From the NCBI RefSeq assembly GCF_000718635.1, contig NZ_JOBF01000002.1, positions 421,917 through 485,916 of the forward strand: a stretch of 64,000 nt of DNA. The letters run 5' to 3'. Origin of the DNA: Streptomyces varsoviensis (GTDB lineage Bacteria > Actinomycetota > Actinomycetes > Streptomycetales > Streptomycetaceae). Both the position numbers and the translations under genes were made by a program. Below the pieces are notes generated by a model. The model was not told the origin of the DNA, searched no databases, and worked only from the letters and a program-made list of their open reading frames with translations. Below are positions 42,145-50,143 of the stretch, in pieces; within the stretch, counting starts at the first letter, position 1, and every line of letters begins with the position of its first letter.

Positions 42145-43566
42145 ATGAACGATCCACAATCCCGGCCGGGCGCCGCCGACGCCCGGCCGTCGCTCAGCCG
42201 CGCGATGGTGCTGCTGCTGGCGGTGGTCTGCGGCGCGGCGGTCGCGAACATCTACTACGCGCAGCCGCTGCTGCCGGTCATCTCCCGGGCGCTGGGGGTC
42301 TCCGAAGGCGCCGGCGGCCTCGTCGTCACCGCCTCCCAGATCGGCTACGCGATCTCCCTGGCGCTGCTCGTACCGCTCGGCGACGTCCTGGAACGACGCC
42401 GCCTCGTGAGCGTCCTGCTCGGCCTGAGCGCCGTCGCCCTCCTCGGCGCGGCCGCCGCCCCCTCGCTGAACGCGCTCTACGCCGCGGTCGCCCTCGTCGG
42501 CGTGACCTCCGCCGTCGCCCAGATCGTGGTGCCCATGGCCGCCTCGCTCGCCGCCGACCACGAACGCGGCTCGGTCGTGGGCACGGTCATGAGCGGCCTG
42601 CTCGTCGGCATCATGCTCGCGCGCACCGCCGCGGGCGTACTGGCCCAATTCGGCGACTGGCGGCTGGTGTTCGTCTTCGCGGCCGGCGTGATGGCGATCC
42701 TCGCCCTCACCCTGCGCCTCGTGCTGCGGCCGGTGCCGCCCACCCAGCACACCCCTTACCCCCAGCTCCTGCGCTCCGTACTGACGCTCGTACGGGACGA
42801 ATCGCTGCTGCGCCGCCGTATGGGCCTGGCCGCGGTCGGCATGGGCTGCTTCACCGTCCTGTGGACCGCGTCCTCCTTCCTGCTGGCCGGCCCGGCCTAC
42901 GGCTACGGGCCCGCCGTCATCGGCCTGTTCGGGCTGGCCGGGGTCGTCGGAGCCGTCGCCGCCGTGACGGCCGGCCGGTTCGCGGACCGCGGCCGCGGCC
43001 GCCAGGTGGCGACCGGGGGACTGGTCCTGCTGACGGGCGGCTGGGGCGTACTCGCCTTCGCCGCGGCGGGCGGCCCCGGCGGCCTGGTCGCGCTGATCCT
43101 CGGCATCATGGTGCTCAACCTCGCCCAGCAGGCCCTGCTGATCAGCCACCAGAGCGTCCTCTATCGGCGAATCCCGCACGCCCGGAGCCGGGTGACGACG
43201 GCCCTCATGGTCGCGTCGTTCGCCGGCAGCACCGTTGCCTCCGCCCTTGCCTCCGCGCTGTACCCGGTCGCCGGATGGACCGGAGTGTGCGCGCTCGGCG
43301 GCGTGATCGCGCTCATCGGCGTCGGAATCTGGACCCTCGAACTCCGCCGCCCCAGCCCGTCCGACCCGGTCGCCGACCCGGCGGCGGTCACGGAGACGGG
43401 CGCGGCGAACGAGTACGGAATGGGCAGGGCGAACGAGCACTGGACGGACGCTGCGAACGAGTACGGCGCGGGCGCGAACCGTGATGGCGAGCACCAGGCG
43501 GGGCACAAGCGCCGCAGCGGGAACCCGTGCCGGAACGACAGCGAGAAGGAGACCGCACATGCCTGA
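42145..43566 (+). CDS. MFS transporter (DHA-type)
   Basis: The 473-residue protein has twelve membrane segments and the MFS motifs of drug:proton antiporters (VANIYYAQPLLPVI at helix 1, LVPLGDVLERRR in loop 2-3). The hydrophilic C-terminus carries imperfect repeats of ANEYG/ANEHW. ATG at 42145 was chosen; an upstream start would add 12 residues with no better site. It overlaps the dehydrogenase gene by 8 bp and is probably its operon leader. Substrate unknown. Confidence 0.88.
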   Translation: MNDPQSRPGAADARPSLSRAMVLLLAVVCGAAVANIYYAQPLLPVISRALGVSEGAGGLVVTASQIGYAISLALLVPLGDVLERRRLVSVLLGLSAVALLGAAAAPSLNALYAAVALVGVTSAVAQIVVPMAASLAADHERGSVVGTVMSGLLVGIMLARTAAGVLAQFGDWRLVFVFAAGVMAILALTLRLVLRPVPPTQHTPYPQLLRSVLTLVRDESLLRRRMGLAAVGMGCFTVLWTASSFLLAGPAYGYGPAVIGLFGLAGVVGAVAAVTAGRFADRGRGRQVATGGLVLLTGGWGVLAFAAAGGPGGLVALILGIMVLNLAQQALLISHQSVLYRRIPHARSRVTTALMVASFAGSTVASALASALYPVAGWTGVCALGGVIALIGVGIWTLELRRPSPSDPVADPAAVTETGAANEYGMGRANEHWTDAANEYGAGANRDGEHQAGHKRRSGNPCRNDSEKETAHA

Positions 43567-44524
43567 GCTCCACCGAGTGGCGATTCTCGACGACTACCAG
43601 CGAGTCGCCCACCGGTACGCCGACTGGGACGCCCTGCCCGGCCACCCGGAACTGACCGTCTTCACCGAGCACCTGGGCGGCCCGGACGACGTGGTCGCCG
43701 CTCTCGAACCCTTCGACGTCGTCGTGGCCATGCGCGAACGCACCCCCTTCCCGGCCGCGGTGCTCGACAGGCTGCCGAACCTGAGCCTCCTGGTGACCAC
43801 GGGCCCGGCCAACGCCTCCATCGACCTCGCCGCGGCCGAACACCGGGGCATTGTCGTCTCGGGCACCCGCGCCGCCGGCCTGCCCCCGACGGCCGAACTG
43901 ACCTGGGGCCTGATCCACGCCCTGACCCGGAACCTGCCCGCCGAGGACAGCGGCCTGCGCGCGGGCGGCTGGCAGCGGACCGTAGGCCGCGATCTGCACG
44001 GAGCCCGGCTGGGCGTCATCGGCCTCGGCGGCGTGGGCGGCCGCGTCGCCAAGGTCGGCCTCGCCTTCGGCATGGACGTCGTCGCCTGGAGCGCCCACCT
44101 CGACCCCGAGCACGCCGAATCGCTGGGCGTCACCCCCGTCAGCAAGTCCGACCTGCTGGCGACCTCGGGCATCGTGACCCTCCACGTCAAGCTCTCCCCG
44201 CGCACCACCGGCCTCATCGGCCGCGACGAACTGGCCCGGATGCGGCCCGACGCGCTGCTGATCAACACGTCCCGGGGGCCCGTCGTGGACGAAGAGGCGC
44301 TACTGGCCGCGCTGACCGCCGGGACCCTGGGCGGAGCCGCCCTGGACGTCTACGCCATCGAGCCGCTGCCCGCCGACTCGCCGTGGCGCACCGCACCGCG
44401 GACCGTCCTCACCCCGCACCTCGGCTACGTCACCGGCGGCACCTACGAGGTCTTCTACCGCGACGCCCGCGACGCCGTCCTCGCCTACGCGGCCGGGAAA
44501 CCGATCCGCGAGCTCAAGCCGTGA
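43559..44524 (+). CDS. D-2-hydroxyacid dehydrogenase family protein
   Basis: The 321-residue protein has the NAD-binding motif GVIGLGGVGGRVAKVG near residue 150. The catalytic Arg is in LINTSRGPVVDE, and the His in LTPHLGYVTGG, with the Glu in DVYAIEPLP. It reduces a 2-ketoacid or oxidises a D-2-hydroxyacid with NAD(H). The N-terminus resembles a group of phosphoglycerate-dehydrogenase-like proteins. AAGGAG lies before the ATG, which overlaps the MFS gene by 8 bp. Confidence 0.9.
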   Translation: MPELHRVAILDDYQRVAHRYADWDALPGHPELTVFTEHLGGPDDVVAALEPFDVVVAMRERTPFPAAVLDRLPNLSLLVTTGPANASIDLAAAEHRGIVVSGTRAAGLPPTAELTWGLIHALTRNLPAEDSGLRAGGWQRTVGRDLHGARLGVIGLGGVGGRVAKVGLAFGMDVVAWSAHLDPEHAESLGVTPVSKSDLLATSGIVTLHVKLSPRTTGLIGRDELARMRPDALLINTSRGPVVDEEALLAALTAGTLGGAALDVYAIEPLPADSPWRTAPRTVLTPHLGYVTGGTYEVFYRDARDAVLAYAAGKPIRELKP

Positions 44525-44572
44525 CCGGCGGCCCGGCCCCCGCCGACCACCCGTCCCGAGGGCGGAACCACA

Positions 44573-44608
44573 CCCAGACCCAGACCCAGACCCAGACCCA
44601 GACCCAGA
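44573..44608 (+). repeat. 6-bp tandem repeat CCCAGA, six copies
   Basis: Six perfect CCCAGA copies lie between the dehydrogenase stop (44524) and the ATG at 44626. If translation began at GTG 44521, which overlaps the preceding stop as GTGA, the array would encode (Thr-Gln)n in frame. The array length is a multiple of three, so copy changes would not shift the frame. Confidence 0.88.
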
Positions 44609-44625
44609 AGGCCACCGCTGTCACC

Positions 44626-45516
44626 ATGGACAACACCCCTCAGCACCACCACATCGACGGCTCGGGCTCCCGGCTGCCCCGCCTGTGGACGCGGACCATC
44701 GGCGAACTCACCCTCACCTACGTCCCCGACGCCGGCGTCGCCATGATCCCCACCCGCGTCTACCCCGCCTCCGCGGAGGAGGACTGGCACCCCCACCGGC
44801 CGCACATGACGGACGCCGGCCACCTGGCGATGGGATGCGGAGCGCTGCTCGTCGAGCGCGGCGGCGACCGCCTGCTCCTCGACGCCGGTCACGGCCGCAT
44901 CACGGGCGAGGACCCGGAACACTTCCAGCACGGCTTCGAGCACGTACGCGACCTGCCCGAATCCCTCGCGAGCCTCGGCATGGACCCGGCCGGACTGGAG
45001 CTGGTGGCCTTCACCCACCTGCACGACGACCACTCCGGCTGGGCCCGCCCCGACGCGGTCGAAGGCCGGCGGAGCCTCTTCCCCAACGCCCGATGGATCG
45101 TCGGCGCGGGCGAGTTGGGCGACGGCGTCCCCGCCTCCGGCGAACGCCTCGCGGGCGAGCGGGAACGGACCACGTCCGTCGCCGACGGCACCGAGATAGC
45201 CGCCGGCGTCCGCGCCTGGGCGCTGCCCGGCCACACCCCCGGCCACACCGCCTGGGTCCTCGACACCGGCGACGGCCGCCAGATCGTGGCCTTCGGCGAC
45301 GCCATGCACTCACCCGTCCAAATACCGCACCCCGACTGGGAAGTCGTCCTCGACCACGACCGTGCCGAGGCCGAACGCTCCCGGCGCCGCCTCATCGACT
45401 TCCTCTCCCAGGACGGCGTCTACGGCTACGGCGTCCACTTCGCCGACCAGCAACTGGGAACCGTCGACGCCACCGGCCACTGGCGCCCGTGGAACGACCG
45501 TACCGACGCCCGCTGA
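44626..45516 (+). CDS. MBL-fold metallohydrolase
   Basis: The 296-residue protein has the metallo-beta-lactamase signature THLHDDHSGW near residue 125, a later His in LPGHTPGHTAW, an Asp in AFGDAMHSP, and a last His in GYGVHFAD. These are the ligands for two metals in lactonase/hydrolase-type members. ATG at 44626 was preferred; GTG at 44521, in a GTGA overlap, would add 35 residues including a Thr-Gln repeat. It ends the MFS/dehydrogenase run, so it may open a lactone or ester of the same metabolite. Confidence 0.88.
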   Translation: MDNTPQHHHIDGSGSRLPRLWTRTIGELTLTYVPDAGVAMIPTRVYPASAEEDWHPHRPHMTDAGHLAMGCGALLVERGGDRLLLDAGHGRITGEDPEHFQHGFEHVRDLPESLASLGMDPAGLELVAFTHLHDDHSGWARPDAVEGRRSLFPNARWIVGAGELGDGVPASGERLAGERERTTSVADGTEIAAGVRAWALPGHTPGHTAWVLDTGDGRQIVAFGDAMHSPVQIPHPDWEVVLDHDRAEAERSRRRLIDFLSQDGVYGYGVHFADQQLGTVDATGHWRPWNDRTDAR

Positions 45517-45616
45517 CCAGCCCACCCCCACCGCCTCCCCGGGGGCCCCATCGTCTCGGTGGAAAACATGTTCAACGAGGAAAGGGAAGAGGGGGCCAGG
45601 ACCCCGCCGAGAACCA

Positions 45617-46354
45617 TCAATCGGAAGTCCGGCGCAAGACCAGACAGAGAAAGCCGAAACAATCCCGGTACGAACGCAGCCATTCCAAGCGCCGGGCGGC
45701 GGCCGTCGCAAGGGCCTCGCCGCTGTCCGGTTCGTCCGGGTGGTCCAGGGCCCACGCGGCCAGCGTCCCCCAGCACGTCCACTCGTAGTCGTCCAGTTCC
45801 CGGCGGGTGCTGACGTGTCCGTGCACCGGTGTCCAGCCGTCGGCGGTCACCCGCTCCACCGTCGTCGCGAGTCCGGCGAAGTCGCCGAGCATCTCCACCG
45901 CCTCCGGCGACGGCTCGTTCTCCCAGAACCCGTCACCGACCAGGACGCGGCCGCCCGGAGCCAGGTGTTCGCGCGCCGCCGCGAGAGTGGGCACCAGCCC
46001 ACCGAAGGCGTGCGAGGCCCCGACGCTGAGCACGAGATCGTACGGGCGCGTCGGGGCGAAGTCGGCGGCGGACCCGTGGTGCAGAACCAGCCGATCCCGG
46101 ACGCCGAGGCCCACCGCCGCCTCGTCGGCCCGCCCCAGCGCGTCCCGTGAGACATCGACCCCCTCGGCCCGCAGCCGAGGATGGGCGCTCAGGGCGCGGA
46201 GAAGCCACTCGCCTCCTCCGCACCCGAGATCGAGCACCCGCGCGTCGGGCCGCGAGATCCCGCGCTCAAGCAGTTCGCGGACCGAATCATCGTCGAGGGG
46301 CGCCTTGATCGGATGATGGGTGTGGGCGATTCGGGAGATCTTTTCACGATTCAC
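45617..46354 (-). CDS. Class I SAM-dependent methyltransferase
   Basis: The 245-residue protein has SAM motif I VLDLGCGGGEWLL near residue 40, the acidic residue in GVDVSRDAL, and LVLSVGASHAFGG at motif II/III. The start HHPIKAPLDDDSVRELLE resembles a group of small-molecule methyltransferases. GTG at 46354 was chosen; the ribosome binding site is weak. It is convergent with the MBL-fold gene and stands alone. Confidence 0.82.
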   Translation of the reverse strand: MNREKISRIAHTHHPIKAPLDDDSVRELLERGISRPDARVLDLGCGGGEWLLRALSAHPRLRAEGVDVSRDALGRADEAAVGLGVRDRLVLHHGSAADFAPTRPYDLVLSVGASHAFGGLVPTLAAAREHLAPGGRVLVGDGFWENEPSPEAVEMLGDFAGLATTVERVTADGWTPVHGHVSTRRELDDYEWTCWGTLAAWALDHPDEPDSGEALATAAARRLEWLRSYRDCFGFLCLVLRRTSD

Positions 46355-46476
46355 CGACGCAGCTTGCCACCGGCCGAAGACCGCGCGCACGCAGATTTCC
46401 GCGGGCCTTCGCCTAGTCTTCGCGTGCTGCGTTGGTATACGGCCTTCGCGTGCGGCTTTAGCGTGCGGCGCGCTGT

Positions 46477-47523
46477 TCAGGCCGTGACGGCCGGAGTCTC
46501 GGAAGCGGGGGAGGAGGCCGCTGCCCGATCATCTGCCGCGGGCTGTTCGCTCCAGCGGCGGGCGATGACGGCGCACACCATGAGCTGAAGCGTGTGGTAG
46601 AGCATCAACGGGAGTACGGCCAGCCCCACGTCCTTCCCCGCGAAGAGCACACTGGCGATGGGCAGGCCGCTGGCCAGGCTCTTCGTCGAGGAACAGAAGA
46701 CGATGGTGACCCGGTCCTCGTGCCCCGCCTCCAGCCGCCCCGCCGCCCATGAGCTCAGCATCAGCACCAGAGCCAGGAGCAGCGCGCACAGCGCCAGCAG
46801 CACGCCGAGCCGAACAGGGGAGAGCCGCCCCCAAATGCCGGCGTCGACGCCCTGCCCGAAAGCGGAATAGACCACCAGCAGAATGGAGCCCCGGTCGCAC
46901 ACCATGGTGATACGGCGGTGCCGGGTGATCCAGCCCGCGATCCACGGCCGTACCGCCTGCCCCAGCCCGAAGGGCACGAGAAGCTGCACCACGATGCTCA
47001 GCATTTGATCCGCCGAGAACCGTACGCCGCCCCCCAATTCCCCCTGGATCAGAACGGCGGCGAGCAGCGGCGTCAGAAAGACGCCGAGCAGACTCGAAAA
47101 CGACGAGGAACAGACCGTGGCCGCCACATTCCCCCGCGCCAGAGAGGTGAAGGCGACGGCCGACTGGACGGTGGAGGGCAGCACGCACAGAAAGAGCAGC
47201 CCCGTGGCGAGTTCCGCGCCGAGCAGATAGGGCGGCAGCGTGGTGAGCACCAGGCCCAGGACGGGGAACAGCACGAAGGTGAAGGAGAGAATGGACAGGT
47301 GCAGCCGCCAGTGCCGCAGCCCCGAGAAAGCCGCCTGCGGGGAGAGCCGGGCGCCGTAGACGAAGAACAGCAGCCCGATCGCCACCTTCGTCGCCACGCC
47401 GAGCGCGACCGCCGACGTTCCCCGCGCCGGCAGCAGCGTCGCCACACCGATGGTGGCGAGCAGCGAAACGATGTACCAGTCGACGCGGCGCAGATACCGG
47501 TGCCGCGACAGCGTTACGAGCAT
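46477..47523 (-). CDS. SBF-like (bile acid:sodium symporter family) transporter
   Basis: The 348-residue protein has about ten membrane segments and matches the SBF-like/CPA group of bile acid:sodium symporter relatives (KVAIGLLFFVYGARLSPQA, LCVLPSTVQSAVAFTSLARG with the crossover region, VTIVFCSSTKSLASGLPIAS). It probably cotransports an organic anion with sodium or protons. The ATG follows GAAGGGGGGCC and overlaps the end of the upstream secreted-protein gene by 10 bp, indicating coupled translation. Confidence 0.88.
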   Translation of the reverse strand: MLVTLSRHRYLRRVDWYIVSLLATIGVATLLPARGTSAVALGVATKVAIGLLFFVYGARLSPQAAFSGLRHWRLHLSILSFTFVLFPVLGLVLTTLPPYLLGAELATGLLFLCVLPSTVQSAVAFTSLARGNVAATVCSSSFSSLLGVFLTPLLAAVLIQGELGGGVRFSADQMLSIVVQLLVPFGLGQAVRPWIAGWITRHRRITMVCDRGSILLVVYSAFGQGVDAGIWGRLSPVRLGVLLALCALLLALVLMLSSWAAGRLEAGHEDRVTIVFCSSTKSLASGLPIASVLFAGKDVGLAVLPLMLYHTLQLMVCAVIARRWSEQPAADDRAAASSPASETPAVTA

Positions 47524-48308
47524 GTCGGCCCCCCTTCACGCGAGGCACCTTCTCGGGGCGCGCCCTGATGCCGCCCGCCGCCACGCGGCGCTCCATCGTG
47601 GGGAGTTCCGTCACGGGGCGCACACGGCCGCGCGTCGGACACCGGGGCGCCCCGGCCCGCGTCCGTACCCCGGCCCGTTTCCGTACTCTGGCCCGTGTCC
47701 GTACCCCGGGGCCGGTCCGCGCCCTGACCCGTGCCCGCTTCTTGGCCCCCGCCCGCACCCTGGTAGCGCCTGCCCGCGTCTCGCTGCTCGGCGGGCGCGG
47801 CCTGCTGATCGGAGTGCGTCTCCGCACGTACGGGAGGCGCGGCGCCGTGATCGGCGTCGCCTTCGGGGTCGTCACCGCCGGTCGCCGCGGACTCCCCGCC
47901 CTGCGGCTGCCCACTGCGCGGCTGCGTGCCCTGCACCTGTCCGGCCTGCGGCTGCCCGCCCTGCGGCTCCTCGTCCTCCTCCTCTTCGTCGGCCTGTTCC
48001 CGCGGGGCGGCCTGGACGTGGCCGTCCGAGCGCGACAGGTGTTGCTCGATGGCGCCCCCGCCGCCGTCGTGATCGCTGCCGGCCGTCCCCTTGCTGAGCG
48101 GCGCGAGCACATTGAGCGTTCTGTCGACCTCCAGCCAGGAATCGGCGTTCGAGTTGTCGATCGTCACAAGGGAGTTGCCGTGGTGTGTCTCCATGCCTCC
48201 GTCGGGCGCGTCGGCCAGCGCGGCTCCGTCGGCGAACTGTGCCGCGCACAGCAGGCCAATGGCGACTGCCAAGGTATGTCGTGCCTTGAGGACAGTGAAT
48301 CGCATCAT
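47514..48308 (-). CDS. Secreted low-complexity protein of unknown function
   Basis: The 264-residue precursor has a signal peptide (RHTLAVAIGLLCAAQFADGA, cleavage near residue 33). A short conserved-looking part follows (GNSLVTIDNSNADSWLEVDR, TLNVLAPLS), then an acidic stretch (DEEEEDEE) and about 150 Gly/Gln/Arg/Asp-rich residues with repeated GTDTG/GRGTDAG words. The gene's end overlaps the transporter start by 10 bp. The first 90 residues are the credible domain; the tail may be disordered. I do not recognise the family. ATG 48305 is an equal start. Confidence 0.6.
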   Translation of the reverse strand: MMRFTVLKARHTLAVAIGLLCAAQFADGAALADAPDGGMETHHGNSLVTIDNSNADSWLEVDRTLNVLAPLSKGTAGSDHDGGGGAIEQHLSRSDGHVQAAPREQADEEEEDEEPQGGQPQAGQVQGTQPRSGQPQGGESAATGGDDPEGDADHGAAPPVRAETHSDQQAAPAEQRDAGRRYQGAGGGQEAGTGQGADRPRGTDTGQSTETGRGTDAGRGAPVSDARPCAPRDGTPHDGAPRGGGRHQGAPREGASREGGPTCS

Positions 48309-48395
48309 GCTGTTCCCGCTTCTCGAACGTGGTTTCGGCGTCGGTCGTCGTGAGGAACGCGCTGACCGACAGATGCGTCGGACCTGACGTCGGCA

Positions 48396-48426
48396 GGGGC
48401 ACCCGCGCACGGCGCGCGGGTGCCCC
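48396..48426 (-). terminator. Terminator of the ICL/PEP-mutase-family gene
   Basis: A 13-bp perfect stem (48396-48408 with 48414-48426, GGGGCACCCGCGC type) and a 5-nt loop lie 14 bp past the stop codon at 48441. It separates this gene from the secreted-protein/transporter unit. Confidence 0.72.
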
Positions 48427-48440
48427 GATTCCCGTTTCCG

Positions 48441-49307
48441 TCAGACGGAGGTCAGTTGGGATTTCACCGGGTGATGCCGGCTGATGTTCTTCTCCAGCAG
48501 CTCAGTCGACGCGCGTACGCCGACCGATGTGGTGGGCGAGAATTCCGGCAGCCGCCCGTCCGCCTTCTTCAACTCGTCGAGCGCGGTGTCGATGGCGGTG
48601 TGCGCGGCGAACAGGCAGGGGGTGCTGTAAATGGCCACCTGGCATTCCAGGGAGGTGAGTTCGGAGAGCGAGAGACGCGGGGACTTGCCGCCGGCGATCT
48701 GGTTGAAGAGGAGCGGCTTGTCGTTGATGACCTTTCGGATCCGGCGGATCCAGTCGACGTCCCGCACGCCGTCGACGAGCACCACGTCGGCGTCGGTCTC
48801 CGCGAGCGCCTGGGCGCGGCGCAGGATGTCGGCCTCCTCCGTGGCATCGGTACGGGCGACGACCACGAGGTCCCGGCGGCTCTGGAGCACGAGGTCCAGC
48901 TTCTGGAGGTACTCCTCCAGGGGCAGCACCCTCTTCCCGTCCGCGTGGCCGCACCGCCGTGGACGCTGCTGGTCCTCCAGGATGACGCCGGAGGCCCCGA
49001 TGCGCTCCAGCCGCTGCACGACGTGGCACGCCACCTCCGGGTCGACGTAGCCGTCGTCGATGTCGACCAGCAGGTGGTGGTCGGGGAAGGCCAGCCGGAG
49101 CCGTTCGACGAACGCGACCATGTCCGGCCACGCGATGAACCCGATGTCCGGCAGGCCGTAGTGCGAGGCGGCGAAGCCGAACCCGGAAACGAAGAAGCCG
49201 TCGTAATGGCGCGCGGCGACCGAGGCCGAGTACATGTCGTAGATGCCGACGAGCGGGGTCGTATCGGGCGTGCGGATCAGTTCGCGCAGCGCGGTTCCGT
49301 AGCGCAT
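48441..49307 (-). CDS. Isocitrate lyase/PEP mutase family protein
   Basis: The 288-residue protein is an ICL/PEPM-superfamily barrel: GIYDMYSASVAARHYDGFFV at the start, metal-binding DIDDGYVD near residue 85, ILEDQ, and RRCGH, which matches the KKCGH loop carrying the lyase-type catalytic Cys. It therefore looks like a C-C lyase (methylisocitrate or dimethylmalate lyase-like) rather than a phosphonate mutase. AAGGAG lies 7 nt before the ATG. It stands alone, with a strong terminator behind it. Confidence 0.87.
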   Translation of the reverse strand: MRYGTALRELIRTPDTTPLVGIYDMYSASVAARHYDGFFVSGFGFAASHYGLPDIGFIAWPDMVAFVERLRLAFPDHHLLVDIDDGYVDPEVACHVVQRLERIGASGVILEDQQRPRRCGHADGKRVLPLEEYLQKLDLVLQSRRDLVVVARTDATEEADILRRAQALAETDADVVLVDGVRDVDWIRRIRKVINDKPLLFNQIAGGKSPRLSLSELTSLECQVAIYSTPCLFAAHTAIDTALDELKKADGRLPEFSPTTSVGVRASTELLEKNISRHHPVKSQLTSV

Positions 49308-49803
49308 GTCTCTTCTCCTTACGTGCGGCCGTGAATCGGCCGAGGGTGGGATGGGATGCGCACCGCATCGACTCGGGCGATCGCGGTTCGTACACAGGTC
49401 GATGGGGTGCCGAAGGGTCGACGGCCCGCCCGCGACGATCACGGGCGGCGCACGGCGACGGCGTGCACACGCTGGGAATTGGTGTCCTCTTTGCGGGTAC
49501 GAGCATACATATACCGACATTGCCAGCTCTTTACCCGCTGAGGCGCGATCCCCCGCTCCGGGCCCTCGAAGGCCGGCCCGCGAGACGCGGCGCCGGACGT
49601 CGAAGTCGGCCGTTCTCAACTGGCTTGCGCAGTAGGCCCGCTGGCGCTCTATTCCGGGGCCGACGCGATTTTTGATCTTGCGAAATGCGGGGCATGGAAG
49701 GCCCCCGTACGACCGCGATTCGAGGCGTCAGCGCAAGATCGAAGTCAACTCCGCTACCGCTTTGCCCGGTTCACTCGAAGGAGGGGAGCGCTACGGTATC
49801 CGG
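49308..49803. other. Long intergenic region, partly AT-richer
   Basis: These 496 bp hold no supported gene. An AT-richer patch at 49475-49530 (TACATATACC and neighbours) probably contains the promoter of the minus-strand lyase gene. A second patch at 49660-49700 (GATTTTTGATCTTGCG) precedes the GNAT remnant. Codon bias in all frames is poor. Confidence 0.5.
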
Positions 49804-50004
49804 ATGCCCGCCACGGAACCCTGGCCCACTGCCTTTCCCCTGGTGACACCGCGTCTCACCCTGGAGCCCCGCCGCGTCAACCACGCGCCAGAAGCGGTCA
49901 AGCTCTTCAACGACCCCCGTCTGCACACCTGGACCGGCGGCATGCCGTCCGCTGTACCGGCCAGGCCAAAGGCCACGCTCCTGATGGCACGGAAGGTTGG
50001 CTGA
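49804..50004 (+). pseudogene. N-terminal fragment of a GNAT acetyltransferase gene
   Basis: From ATG 49804 the frame reads FPLVTPRLTLEPRRVNHAPE, then KLFNDPRLHTWTGGMP, the usual start of RimJ/RimL-like GNAT acetyltransferases (normally about 170-190 residues). After some 48 residues similarity ends and the frame stops at residue 66. The acetyl-CoA site is absent. The region up to the kinase-like gene at 50144 shows no continuation in another frame. A deletion remnant is likely. Confidence 0.6.
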
Positions 50005-50143
50005 GGGGCGGGAACACCGCTCCCGCAGTTGAATTCGGGGCTCGCCCGTTCGACCTGTATCTGAGCCTGTCGCCTGCGGTAGGGGCGGGGGGCGTCGAGC
50101 GGCCACGGTGGGGGTTCGGGAACCGACTTGGTCGAACCGGCAT

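Noticed and set aside
48441..49307. Phosphoenolpyruvate mutase starting a phosphonate pathway
   Set aside because: The loop has RRCGH, a lyase feature, and no phosphonopyruvate decarboxylase or other phosphonate gene is present.
50005..50143. Possible tRNA-like sequence around GGTTCGGGAACCG
   Set aside because: The loop-like word is not flanked by an acceptor stem or anticodon arm; no tRNA could be folded.
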